Virus record (IMG/VR): IMGVR_UViG_3300029286_000059
Coordinates: 1-50,459 of that record
Length of the DNA stretch: 50,459 nucleotides
Origin: a virus
Strand: one strand, 5' to 3'
The stretch's first letter is position 1. Every line of letters starts with the position of its first letter. Below the pieces are notes generated by a model that saw only the letters and a list, made by a program, of their open reading frames with translations, did no database searches and had not been told where the DNA came from. Below are positions 35,718-43,411 of this stretch, piece by piece. The translations under genes and the position numbers were made by a program.

Positions 35718-36332
35718 ATGAAAAAAATTAAATTATTATTAATATTCTTATTTATTCCTTTCATTCTTTTATCACAACAAACAAAAGGTGGATTTTTTGA
35801 TAGTAGGGATAATAACAATTATAAATGGGTCAAGATTGGTGAACAAATTTGGATGTCTGAAAATTTAAAATACAAAACAGATAAAGGTTCACAATATTTT
35901 AGTTCAGATTCTACACGTGGTTTATTGTATAATTATGAATCTTTATTAAATGGTATGAAACCAGATTCTAATTTTCAAGGGGTCTGTCCTAATGGTTGGC
36001 ATGTACCAACAGTTGATGAGTGGGGTAAATTGTTTCTAACAGTTGGTAGAAGTTTTTGTGGACAAAAGTTGAAGTCACAAAAATTTAAAGGTGGTGATGA
36101 TAGTTATGGTTTCAATATTTTACCAAATGGAAAATTTTATACTGAAACATTAACAAGAAATAAAGTTACCGAATTTGAGAATAAAGATACCCATGCATAT
36201 TTTTGGTCATGTACAGAAAGAGATCAATATACTACTTGGGGATTTTTCTTTTATTCAGAAGTATCAACAGTAGGAAAAATTGATGTTGATAAAACATCAG
36301 GATTGAGTGTTCGTTGTATTAAAAATAAGTGA
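35718..36332 (+). CDS. secreted FISUMP-domain protein, 204 aa
   Basis: Residues 1-19 (MKKIKLLLIFLFIPFILLSQ) are a signal peptide. The mature part KIGEQIWMSENLKY, NYESLLNG, CPNGWHVPTVDEWGKLF and a C-terminal SGLSVRCIKNK are the FISUMP (Fibrobacter succinogenes major paralogous) domain, common in Bacteroidota lipoproteins and surface proteins. Likely acquired from the host and may alter the cell surface. Confidence 0.85.
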   Translation: MKKIKLLLIFLFIPFILLSQQTKGGFFDSRDNNNYKWVKIGEQIWMSENLKYKTDKGSQYFSSDSTRGLLYNYESLLNGMKPDSNFQGVCPNGWHVPTVDEWGKLFLTVGRSFCGQKLKSQKFKGGDDSYGFNILPNGKFYTETLTRNKVTEFENKDTHAYFWSCTERDQYTTWGFFFYSEVSTVGKIDVDKTSGLSVRCIKNK

Positions 36333-36396
36333 GATTAGATTAAACTTATAATCGTTTTTGATATACAAAACATATCTAAAAAATAAGTTACTATGA

Positions 36397-37539
36397 ATGG
36401 AATTGCTATTATCAAAAGAAGAAACATTATACTTGGTTAATCGTCTTAACGATTTTTACGGTGATATAAACTCAATCCAAGATTATTTCATAAAAAGAAA
36501 AAAAGAAAAAGTAAGGGGAATAGATCCAAATAAATATAAAGACTATATTTTTGATGACTACTCAATGCAACCAAAAGATATGTCTTTTTCTTGCCAAATA
36601 TTGGATGGTGATTTCTTTCAAGAATTTTGTCAAGTTATCACATCACTTCCATTAGAATCTCAAATTGGTCGAAGAATAAATGTTGGTATTAAAGAAAATC
36701 ATACAGGTAAGTATGTAGCTTTGGTTCGTATTTCTTCTCCAGTATTAAATGTAAAACCTAGAAATGAAATATTCGGTAGGACACTTCGTAATACCGATGT
36801 GAATGATTATATGATGAATGGATCAATAATCGTTCCTGTGCAACCATTTGGGTATAATTACTTAGGTGGTAAGTTAGGTGCACTATTTTGTGTGTCAAAT
36901 GAATCAGTTGATTTGATTCATCAAAAATATTCAAAGAAATATTGTTTCTTTGAAACTACATCTCTTTATGGTAATATTAAAAGTTCCAGTCAATATGATG
37001 GTTTGGAACCAATGATTAAATATCATGGTCTAACAAATTCTGATTTGTTCCTAACACCAAATAAAGATGTATATTTTGAAGTTAGAGATGTCGTAAGAAA
37101 ATATTACGGTAAACCGGAGTGGGGTAATTCATTAGTAGATCCTATCCCATCAGGTCCAAAAATGAGGGAACTTACAAAAATGATTAGTATCCTTACCAAT
37201 CATTTAAAAGAATATGATCCTGAAAAACATAAGGAATTTGTAACCTTTCAGAAAGAAAAAATGAAAGCTAAAACACAAAAAAGATATTACTATTCCACTT
37301 TTGGTCACAAGAAAGAAAATATTATACAACATATAACTAGTGGTGGTTCAGTACCTTTGGTTAGAGATGAACCAGAAAGATACGACTTTCATAATTTAAT
37401 TGAATGGTGGAAAGTTAAAGCTCAGAAGAGATACGAAAAATTAGAGTTTCTTGGTGATATTAGAAAAGATATTGAAATCTACACCGAAGAAAAACTAAAT
37501 AAGAAATTGGAAGAATTACATGGTGATATGATTAGATAA
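36397..37539 (+). CDS. DUF4338/DruA-like protein, 380 aa
   Basis: The block YNYLGGKLGALFCVSNESVD, then YCFFETTSLYGNIKSSSQYD and YHGLTNSDLF, follows the LLGGKLLAL...T-T-S-x-x-G-x-S-S-Q-Y pattern of DUF4338 proteins, which include DruA of the Druantia defence system and phage proteins. N-terminal region unknown; the C-terminus is basic and helical. Function uncertain. A nuclease-like role has been suggested for the family. Confidence 0.55.
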   Translation: MELLLSKEETLYLVNRLNDFYGDINSIQDYFIKRKKEKVRGIDPNKYKDYIFDDYSMQPKDMSFSCQILDGDFFQEFCQVITSLPLESQIGRRINVGIKENHTGKYVALVRISSPVLNVKPRNEIFGRTLRNTDVNDYMMNGSIIVPVQPFGYNYLGGKLGALFCVSNESVDLIHQKYSKKYCFFETTSLYGNIKSSSQYDGLEPMIKYHGLTNSDLFLTPNKDVYFEVRDVVRKYYGKPEWGNSLVDPIPSGPKMRELTKMISILTNHLKEYDPEKHKEFVTFQKEKMKAKTQKRYYYSTFGHKKENIIQHITSGGSVPLVRDEPERYDFHNLIEWWKVKAQKRYEKLEFLGDIRKDIEIYTEEKLNKKLEELHGDMIR

Positions 37540-37828
37540 GTGAATCTGTATTATATCCATCCACAAAAGCCCAATATGCTATGTCATAAAAATCGGATTG
37601 GATATTATCATTCACTTTTTCTCTACCATATTCAATTGATCTCTTCCATAAAAGATCATCATCATAATCGGATAAACATTTTTGTAAGAAACCCGCGTAA
37701 TAAGAATCTCTTAATAACGTTGATATATTTTCATCAGAAAATTCAACACCTTTATCTTTATATAGTTGTGAAATTCTTTTGGAAAAATCGACAACTCTGT
37801 GTTTGATATAATTTGAAAGAGGTTTCAT
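37532..37828 (-). CDS. unknown helical protein, 98 aa
   Basis: Not recognised. Helical and charged. Overlaps the 3' end of the opposite-strand gene by 8 nt and is coupled by ATGA to the gene upstream of it on the - strand. Confidence 0.65.
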   Translation of the reverse strand: MKPLSNYIKHRVVDFSKRISQLYKDKGVEFSDENISTLLRDSYYAGFLQKCLSDYDDDLLWKRSIEYGREKVNDNIQSDFYDIAYWAFVDGYNTDSLI

Positions 37829-38034
37829 AAGATATTATAATTTTTCAAATAATTATCAAAATCTTGAACATTTATTTTTCTACTTTTTGTCAATCCACTT
37901 GCAATCACACCAAAAATATGTACATATTTGGTTGTTATTGTGGTTATTTCGAAATAATTAAAAACCATAGGTTGATTACTACCAACACCCATTTGGTTTA
38001 ATCTTTTGTATTTTTGACCAACAAAATATTTCAT
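37825..38034 (-). CDS. small unknown protein, 69 aa
   Basis: Not recognised. MKYFVGQKYKRLNQMGVGSN followed by beta-rich sequence, the look of a small SH3-like barrel. Ends in an ATGA overlap. Confidence 0.65.
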   Translation of the reverse strand: MKYFVGQKYKRLNQMGVGSNQPMVFNYFEITTITTKYVHIFGVIASGLTKSRKINVQDFDNYLKNYNIL

Positions 38035-38062
38035 AGTTTTGAATTATAAAACGAAATTACAA

Positions 38063-38094
38063 TTTTTATTTGAATTAAAAAAATCGTATATTTG
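38063..38094 (+). promoter_or_regulatory. Bacteroidota-type promoter for the rRNA-mimic RNA
   Basis: TTTTTATTTG (38063-38072) and TATATTTG at 38087-38094 with about 17 nt between them. The transcript would begin near 38100 and contain the 23S-like element at 38169. Confidence 0.75.
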
Positions 38095-38140
38095 GTTAAA
38101 ACAAATAGTATAATGTAAATATATAATATAAACGGGGTGA

Positions 38141-38240
38141 AACTCAACATTGTATCATCAGAATAAAGATATTGGAATATTGGCTTGGAAGCAGCCATCT
38201 ATCTAAGGAGTGCGTAACTGCTCACCAATATTGGATGACA
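38141..38240 (+). ncRNA. RNA mimicking the 23S rRNA GTPase-associated centre (uL11-binding domain)
   Basis: The core 38169-38231 aligns with E. coli 23S 1051-1108. Conserved blocks are GGCTTGGAAGCAGCCATC (E. coli GGCUUAGAAGCAGCCAUC) and GAGTGCGTAACTGCTCA (many bacteria GAGUGCGUAAUAGCUCA), enclosed by ATATTGG/CCAATAT in place of CCAGG/CUGG. The base at the A1067 position is G (38187). Outside it, ATTGT(AT)CATC pairs with GATGACAAT, leaving an asymmetric AGAATAAAG bulge where helix 42 carries the uL10-binding kink-turn. No ORF covers it. It should fold like the 58-nt domain that binds uL11 and the translation GTPases. Role inferred: decoy, sensor or leader. Confidence 0.9.
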
Positions 38241-38300
38241 ATCAGGAGTACACTTGAAAAAGTGGGTGGCTCGTAACCTCTTCACTCCACTAAAGATTAA
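38241..38300 (+). ncRNA. second hairpin element of the same transcript
   Basis: GGAGT (38245-38249) pairs with ACTCC (38284-38288) and encloses a CACTT-GAAA-AAGTG hairpin and a GGT...ACC element. It may belong to the same structured RNA as the rRNA mimic. Identity unknown. Confidence 0.4.
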
Positions 38301-38343
38301 ACTTTTCGATATATTCTTATTACAAGAAAAAAACACATTTGAT

Positions 38344-38616
38344 ATGAAATATACATTATACACTTTGATTTACATTATAAAGGATTGGAATCTTTCAATG
38401 GAAGAATTTAAACCCATTGGAAAATTTTTATTTTGGGTTCCAAATTTCTTAAATAATATTCTAAGAGTGTTATTTAGAACAACCTTATTTCCTTTAATTT
38501 GGTTGTGGTTTTATATCTATGAAAAACACAATAAATTAATTTTAAGATTTTTTGTTTATTGGAAAGAATCTATTCAATTTTTTATAAAGAAAACTTATTG
38601 GGAGACCAATGAATAG
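38344..38616 (+). CDS. putative membrane-associated protein, 90 aa
   Basis: The frame is open from a TTG at 38254, but that lies inside the structured RNA. ATG 38344 (MKYTLYTLIYIIKDWNLSME) is the likelier start. Hydrophobic, Trp- and Phe-rich segments (VLFRTTLFPLIWLWFYIYEK) suggest one or two spans. Would be co-transcribed with the rRNA mimic. Confidence 0.5.
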   Translation: MKYTLYTLIYIIKDWNLSMEEFKPIGKFLFWVPNFLNNILRVLFRTTLFPLIWLWFYIYEKHNKLILRFFVYWKESIQFFIKKTYWETNE

Positions 38617-38697
38617 GAATATATAAAAAAAAGTATAGAAAACAAGACCTATCATAAAAAGAAACATCATCCAAAATAGAAACAATATGTTTTTCAT
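38542..38697 (-). CDS. small membrane peptide antisense to the previous gene, 51 aa
   Basis: MKNILFLFWMMFLFMIGLVF continues hydrophobic to residue 37, then a basic tail. A perfect TTTAATATATA promoter lies on the - strand at 38713-38723, 16 nt upstream. It overlaps the 3' part of the + strand gene at 38344, so one of the two may not be real. Confidence 0.45.
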   Translation of the reverse strand: MKNILFLFWMMFLFMIGLVFYTFFYIFLFIGLPISFLYKKLNRFFPINKKS

Positions 38698-38712
38698 AAG
38701 TGTTTTATTTTC

Positions 38713-38723
38713 TATATATTAAA
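38713..38723 (-). promoter_or_regulatory. TTTAATATATA promoter, - strand
   Basis: Exact motif on the - strand between the small membrane peptide and dnaJ. Confidence 0.55.
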
Positions 38724-38736
38724 AACTATTGTTAAT

Positions 38737-39756
38737 ATGGATTTAAATAAAGATTATTATAAAATACTTGGAATTACAGATAAAAATTGTGTATCTGATA
38801 ATATAAAATCCACTTATCGTAAACTAGCGAAAACACATCATCCAGATAAACAGGCAAATAAAGATGATACTATTTTCAAATCCATAACAGAAGCTTATGA
38901 AGTCCTTGGTGATGAAACATCAAGAAAACAATATGATACCACAAGTAGGTTTGGAAATAGTTATAATCCGATGGCTGGTAATCCATTTAGTTTTTTTGGT
39001 AACTTCGGAAACTTTGCTGATATAAACTTTGCGGAACAAGCTGGAACTTGGGGTGACTTCATTACAAATATTCATGAATTTGGAAGAAGAGAAGAATTTC
39101 ACGAAAATCTTAATATTGGGTTTCTTTTGAATGTTTCTTTGAAAGATATTTATAACAATGAACAAATAAAGATAAAGTTTACAAGAAATGTTAAATGTGA
39201 TACATGTGATTGGACAGGATTCGATTTAACTGGTCCATCATATGAATGTGAAGCTTGTGATGGTAAAGGCCATTACAGAGGTAGGACATGTGAATATTGT
39301 AGGGGTACGGGGATAATACATACTGGTGTATGTGGTAATTGTTCCGGTGATAAAGTTGTGAAGAAAGAAGAAGAATTTGTTTTATCTAATGCATATACCA
39401 TAACGGGTAGTTTTCAGAAACCGTTAAGAAATTATGGACATCAATCCAAACATTACAGAAATAAAGTGGGAAGTTTGGTTGTTGATATTGCATATAATCA
39501 TGATAATAGATACCAAATTGTAAATAAAGATTTGATTTACAAGGTGGATTTACATTATCAGCTCGCTATTGATGGTTATGATTTGGAATATGAACATTTG
39601 GATGGGAAAAAGTATAAGATTAAAATCCCAGAAAAAACCAAAGATGGTGATATGTTAAAGATTGATGGTAAGGGGCTTATGATTGATGAATCTTCAAAAA
39701 GGGGTGACTTGTTATTTAAAATTAACATCATAATCGATTATTCTTTGTTACCTTGA
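38737..39756 (+). CDS. dnaJ: DnaJ/Hsp40 co-chaperone, 339 aa
   Basis: J domain at residues 1 to about 68 with LAKTHHPDKQ (HPD at 35-37). Four zinc-finger CxxC motifs (CDTC, CEAC, CEYC, CGNC) at about 150-205, then the C-terminal substrate-binding domain (VDIAYNHDNRYQIVNKDLIY...LKIDGKGLMIDE). Type I DnaJ without the usual long G/F linker. Probably recruits host DnaK during phage replication or assembly. No phage DnaK is in the window. Confidence 0.92.
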   Translation: MDLNKDYYKILGITDKNCVSDNIKSTYRKLAKTHHPDKQANKDDTIFKSITEAYEVLGDETSRKQYDTTSRFGNSYNPMAGNPFSFFGNFGNFADINFAEQAGTWGDFITNIHEFGRREEFHENLNIGFLLNVSLKDIYNNEQIKIKFTRNVKCDTCDWTGFDLTGPSYECEACDGKGHYRGRTCEYCRGTGIIHTGVCGNCSGDKVVKKEEEFVLSNAYTITGSFQKPLRNYGHQSKHYRNKVGSLVVDIAYNHDNRYQIVNKDLIYKVDLHYQLAIDGYDLEYEHLDGKKYKIKIPEKTKDGDMLKIDGKGLMIDESSKRGDLLFKINIIIDYSLLP

Positions 39757-39788
39757 TTTTTTTATGATGGTAAATGTCTGTATATTTG
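39757..39788 (+). promoter_or_regulatory. Bacteroidota-type promoter
   Basis: TTTTTTTATG directly after dnaJ and TATATTTG at 39781-39788. If used, transcription starts inside the first codons of the frame at 39774. Confidence 0.6.
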
Positions 39789-40079
39789 TTGTTGAAAAAT
39801 ATTTTAAGTGTGGAAAATATCAAAACCAAATTAGTAATCTTAATTTTAAAAATCTTTATCTTTATTCATACAGAATTATTTTGGTTTTTCCTTCATGGTT
39901 TTTGTATTATAGGTGCAGGTACATTAATTTTGTTTCTAACAGGTTTAAAAACGTATTTAATCGTTGGGATAATTTTATTTCCAATATATCATTATTACTA
40001 TTATAAATATATTGTAAATGATGACCAATGGAAAGAAACTGGTAATTGGTTTAGAAAACAGTTGAAAGAAATAAATTAA
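39774..40079 (+). CDS. small membrane protein, up to 101 aa
   Basis: Two hydrophobic spans (KLVILILKIFIFIHTELFWF; GAGTLILFLTGLKTYLIVGI) and a charged C-terminus. The ATG at 39774 overlaps the promoter's -7 element, so translation may start at TTG 39792 or GTG 39810. Function unknown. Confidence 0.6.
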   Translation: MSVYLLLKNILSVENIKTKLVILILKIFIFIHTELFWFFLHGFCIIGAGTLILFLTGLKTYLIVGIILFPIYHYYYYKYIVNDDQWKETGNWFRKQLKEIN

Positions 40080-40603
40080 GCTTGTTTAGCTTTAACTATA
40101 GCACCAACTAACATAAGTATAACGCCAGCCCCAAAAGCGGCACCTTCAGCACCACCCATTTTATCCAGAACTTCTTGACTAATATTAACCGCATTAGATT
40201 GTATTAGTATAGTTTGAATAAAATATCCAAGAGCTCCAACTACAGCAACTGCATCACCGATTCCGGATATAACTTTACCCGCAGATCCTGTAATACTTGA
40301 TTTTAATTTATTCCAATCTATTGATTCACCAACTGGTGTTGGGTTAACTGTAGGTGTATTTGTTGTTGCTGTTCCAGAAGATAATGATTTTGATGTTTCT
40401 ATAACATCTTGAACAGTCTTACAATTTTTAAACGGTTCTAATTTTTTAACCAATTTATCTTTTATATTTGAATTTTTATTTAACCAATTCATTATACCTT
40501 GTAAATTGGATTGGAAATTCTTTTTAAGTTCTTCGAAGTTAAATCCTTCATTTATAATGTAATTTTCGTTTACAAACAATTCGTAATTTTTCAAATGTTT
40601 CAT
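40076..40603 (-). CDS. membrane protein with capsid-targeting-type N-terminus, 175 aa
   Basis: Starts MKHLKNYELFVNENYIINEG, with a possible cleavage-type NE. A helical region, a Ser/Thr/Pro linker (about 92-112) and two Gly/Ala-rich hydrophobic segments follow (GDAVAVVGALGYFIQTILIQ; GAAFGAGVILMLVGAIVKAK). Could be a virion protein inserted in the host membrane on injection. This is inference. Confidence 0.6.
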   Translation of the reverse strand: MKHLKNYELFVNENYIINEGFNFEELKKNFQSNLQGIMNWLNKNSNIKDKLVKKLEPFKNCKTVQDVIETSKSLSSGTATTNTPTVNPTPVGESIDWNKLKSSITGSAGKVISGIGDAVAVVGALGYFIQTILIQSNAVNISQEVLDKMGGAEGAAFGAGVILMLVGAIVKAKQA

Positions 40604-40669
40604 ATCTAAATTGGGTTTATTTTTATTGTATATATTTAATTTAAAAACTCATTTTTTTTAATCAATGAA

Positions 40670-40680
40670 TTTAATATATA
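40670..40680 (+). promoter_or_regulatory. TTTAATATATA promoter
   Basis: Motif 21 nt before ATG 40702. A related TTAAATATATA lies on the opposite strand (about 40632-40642) for the divergent gene at 40603. Confidence 0.65.
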
Positions 40681-40701
40681 AAGAAAAAGATTTTTTGTAA
40701 A

Positions 40702-41274
40702 ATGGAAAAATTCTCAAAGGTGAAATCAGAAAAAAAGACGGGTACAGATAAAAATGAATCTAAATATAAGAACGACAATTTTTCTGTTATAACATATAAT
40801 GATATTGATGTGATATCAAGTACTGATACAATGGTAATACTACCATATTTGAGAGATGATGGATTTATTCTAATGAAATATCAAAAATTTCCAGCTTTTA
40901 GTTATAGATACAAAGATAATTCAACCTATAAAAACGAACAATTCTTTGTTACATGTATTAAAGGGAAAATGATTGAAAAAGATAATAATATACAAAACGT
41001 TAGAAGAATATTACATGAAGAAACAGGATTGGTTTTAAGTACCAATGCAAGTATTGAAGTGGATAAAATCGTTTTTAAAAATGATTATGATTCAGGACAA
41101 TATCATTTCTGTTTATTACCATTATCATATAATGACTATAAACAAATATCCTTAAAAACGGATGAATCCAATAGAACCATCAAAATTAGTTTAGGTGATT
41201 TGGATGAACTTAAAAGTTATGATTTAGCAACAGATTATATGTTGTTAAAATTCAAATACGAAACTAACATTTAA
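40702..41274 (+). CDS. Nudix-domain protein, 190 aa
   Basis: FVTCIKGKMIEKDNNIQNVR followed by RILHEETGLVLS matches the Nudix box (G-x5-E... R-x-L-x-E-E-T-G). The upstream strand VILPYLRDDGFILMKYQKFP is typical. The N-terminal 35 residues are Lys-rich and begin MEKFSKVKSE. Substrate unknown. Confidence 0.75.
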   Translation: MEKFSKVKSEKKTGTDKNESKYKNDNFSVITYNDIDVISSTDTMVILPYLRDDGFILMKYQKFPAFSYRYKDNSTYKNEQFFVTCIKGKMIEKDNNIQNVRRILHEETGLVLSTNASIEVDKIVFKNDYDSGQYHFCLLPLSYNDYKQISLKTDESNRTIKISLGDLDELKSYDLATDYMLLKFKYETNI

Positions 41275-41305
41275 TTTCCCTATTTTTTAAAACATTTTTA
41301 CAATT

Positions 41306-41313
41306 TATCTTTA
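41306..41313 (+). promoter_or_regulatory. promoter-like -7 element
   Basis: TATCTTTA after a T-run (41283-41288), 22 nt before ATG 41335. Confidence 0.5.
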
Positions 41314-41334
41314 TAAAAAGAAAAACGTACCGTT

Positions 41335-41655
41335 ATGCCTAAAGATTTCAAAAAAATGTTCCTTGAAGAACAAAATAAGAATTTGAAAATAGAAAAGGAA
41401 CTCAACGAAATGAAGAAATCCGTTGATGAATTGAAGAAAAATCAAAGTGTTATGAATAATTTTTCTCCACAAAATTCACAAAATATACAACAACCTATTC
41501 CACAAATAAGTAAATCATTTGAAAATGATGTAAGATATATTGTTGAATTATCAGAAAGAATGACAAAAATATTAAGAGAATGCAGGAGATATATGTTACC
41601 CATGGAACTAGGTAAGAAAATAGATACCATTCTTAGGGAAATGGATAGAATGTAA
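41335..41655 (+). CDS. coiled-coil protein, 106 aa
   Basis: Residues 5-42 show heptad spacing (FLEEQNKNLKIEKELNEMKK), then a Gln/Ser/Pro linker (about 46-62), then a second charged helix to the C-terminus. Likely oligomeric. Function unknown. Confidence 0.65.
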   Translation: MPKDFKKMFLEEQNKNLKIEKELNEMKKSVDELKKNQSVMNNFSPQNSQNIQQPIPQISKSFENDVRYIVELSERMTKILRECRRYMLPMELGKKIDTILREMDRM

Positions 41656-41668
41656 AACAAATTAAATT

Positions 41669-41899
41669 ATGAAAAAATATAAAAATGGTGATGTTGCCAA
41701 ATGTATAAAATCTTGGAGGGGTGAAGGCGATTATATTTGGGGTGGAACTGCAGCTTACAAAAAAGATGAAGAATATACAATAAAATGGGTTTACGAAAAT
41801 AAAGACGGTACATGTATGTTTGCGGTTGAAAATAGTTATGGTTCTCCAGATTTACTTTATTCTGATAGAGATCCTAAATTTTCTGAATATTTCAGATAA
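41669..41899 (+). CDS. unknown protein, 76 aa
   Basis: Not recognised. MKKYKNGDVAKCIKSWRGEG then a Gly/Trp/Tyr-rich beta region, resembling small SH3-like phage proteins. Between the coiled-coil gene and thymidine kinase. Confidence 0.65.
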   Translation: MKKYKNGDVAKCIKSWRGEGDYIWGGTAAYKKDEEYTIKWVYENKDGTCMFAVENSYGSPDLLYSDRDPKFSEYFR

Positions 41900-41914
41900 A
41901 AATAATCATTCATT

Positions 41915-42496
41915 ATGGCCAAATTATTTTTTAGATACAGTTCAATGGGAGCTGGTAAGAGTTTAGATTTATTGAAAACTTGTTATAATTATGAAGAAAG
42001 AGGGAAAAAGGTTGTTGTATTTACATCAATAAAAGATAATCGTTATGGTGATAATGTCGTAAAATCCAGAACTGGACTTCAGAAAGAAGCGATAGGTGTA
42101 AATGATTTCTTTGACATGTATAATCATATTGATAAATTATTTGTGAAACCCGATTGTGTACTGGTTGATGAAATTCAATTTTTCAAAAAACATCATATAC
42201 TTCAATTGACAGATATTGTTGATAAATTGAATATCCCTGTTATTGGTTATGGTTTACGTTCAGACTTTAAACTAGAACCTTTCGAAGGTTCCACTTATAT
42301 GTTAATACTAGCTGATCACATTGAAGAACTAAGGACCCTTTGTCATTGTTGTGATAAGAAAGCAATATTAAATATTAGATTTGTGGATGGTAAAGTGGTA
42401 ACACATGGAAAACAAATTCAGATCGGTGGAAATGAAACTTACATTTCTTTATGTAGGAAATGTTATAAAAAAATGTTAAACGATGAAAGCAAGTGA
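41915..42496 (+). CDS. tdk: thymidine kinase, 193 aa
   Basis: P-loop YSSMGAGKSLDLL (residues 8-20), Walker B VLVDEIQFF (about 81-89), GYGLRSDFKLEPFEGS lasso-type region, zinc site CHCC...CRKC, and GGNETYISLC near the C-terminus: a complete type II thymidine kinase. Supplies dTMP for phage DNA synthesis. Overlaps the next gene by 14 nt. Confidence 0.93.
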   Translation: MAKLFFRYSSMGAGKSLDLLKTCYNYEERGKKVVVFTSIKDNRYGDNVVKSRTGLQKEAIGVNDFFDMYNHIDKLFVKPDCVLVDEIQFFKKHHILQLTDIVDKLNIPVIGYGLRSDFKLEPFEGSTYMLILADHIEELRTLCHCCDKKAILNIRFVDGKVVTHGKQIQIGGNETYISLCRKCYKKMLNDESK

Positions 42497-42929
42497 AATA
42501 ATTAGACGAAATTATACAGATGAAGAATTCAACAAATTGAAGAATTCAAATAATACTGTAAGAAAAAGTTTGGGTTGGCATACACCACCAGTTGGTCGTA
42601 GGGAAAATGATCCAATAGTGGAAATACCAAAACAAGAAGATTATGTTTCATTGAGAAATACATATAATTTATCAAATAAAAAAAATTACTGGACTTATAA
42701 AAATTCAATTGGATGTTTTGGTTTTGTAAATACATATGTGGGTGAAGAATTAGAAGAATTGGTTGAAGTGAATCCATTATCTAATAAAGATGAACATTCA
42801 TTATGGACAGAATTATCTGATTCTTTTTACCAAACAGCACAAGATTATAAAGATGGTAAAATAGATTATAGATTTATTTGGAAATGGTTTCAAGAACAAC
42901 AAAATAATTATATATTAGAAAGAAAATAG
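42483..42929 (+). CDS. unknown protein, 148 aa
   Basis: Not recognised. Soluble, Trp-rich, with WTELSDSFYQTAQDYKDGKI near the end. Starts inside the tdk 3' end. The next gene starts with GTG right after its stop. Confidence 0.65.
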   Translation: MKASEIIRRNYTDEEFNKLKNSNNTVRKSLGWHTPPVGRRENDPIVEIPKQEDYVSLRNTYNLSNKKNYWTYKNSIGCFGFVNTYVGEELEELVEVNPLSNKDEHSLWTELSDSFYQTAQDYKDGKIDYRFIWKWFQEQQNNYILERK

Positions 42930-43343
42930 GTGTATACAAGAATTGGAATCTTTGGTGTAAATGAAATTTTAGATTTCGTTGGTCCTGTTATTAGAAAATC
43001 CGGAATTAGTAAAAAAGGAAATCCATTCACATATTCTTATCCCAGTTATCGTAAAGAGTACATGGGAAAATCAATTAAAATGGGTTCACAAAGATATGTT
43101 CTTTTTAAGTTAAAGGGTGTGGATTGTATCGAATGTGGATTAAAAGGAAAATTCTTCGCATTGGAATCAAATTATCCAGATAAAGATGTTTGGCATATGA
43201 ATCTTTATGGTTATGATAAAGATGGTAATGAAGTAATGATGACAAAAGATCACATAATTGCAAAAAGTAAAAAAGGTAAGAATAATTTAGACAATTATCA
43301 ACCAATGTGTTATAATTGTAATCAAGAAAAATCAAATAAATAA
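42930..43343 (+). CDS. HNH endonuclease, 137 aa
   Basis: Starts with GTG at 42930, immediately after the upstream TAG. CIECGLKGKFF, MTKDHIIAKSKKGKNNLDNY and QPMCYNCNQEKSNK form a complete HNH/McrA-type nuclease with two CxxC pairs. May be a homing-type enzyme or a phage-specific nuclease. Confidence 0.82.
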   Translation: MYTRIGIFGVNEILDFVGPVIRKSGISKKGNPFTYSYPSYRKEYMGKSIKMGSQRYVLFKLKGVDCIECGLKGKFFALESNYPDKDVWHMNLYGYDKDGNEVMMTKDHIIAKSKKGKNNLDNYQPMCYNCNQEKSNK

Positions 43344-43385
43344 AAGTTATGAAAATGGTGAATGTCATTTTATGACACATAATTT

Positions 43386-43396
43386 TTTATATATAG
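43386..43396 (+). promoter_or_regulatory. TTTATATATAG promoter variant
   Basis: A variant of the TTTAATATATA motif 15-25 nt before ATG 43412, consistent with a separate promoter for the homing endonuclease. Confidence 0.45.
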
Positions 43397-43411
43397 AAAA
43401 TAAACTATAAT

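Noticed and set aside
38141-38240. Host 23S rRNA contamination or chimeric assembly
   Set aside because: Only about 60 nt resemble rRNA, the outer helix is replaced by a different perfectly paired one, and flanking sequence has the phage's composition with its own promoter.
38141-38340. uL10-operon-type autoregulatory leader
   Set aside because: No uL10, bL12 or uL11 gene follows, and known leaders of that type mimic the helix-42 kink-turn rather than the complete GAC domain. A leader role for the small membrane gene cannot be fully excluded.
39764-40006. Second open frame overlapping the membrane protein after dnaJ
   Set aside because: Composition is poor and it would exclude the two-span membrane protein in the other frame, which has clear hydrophobic segments.
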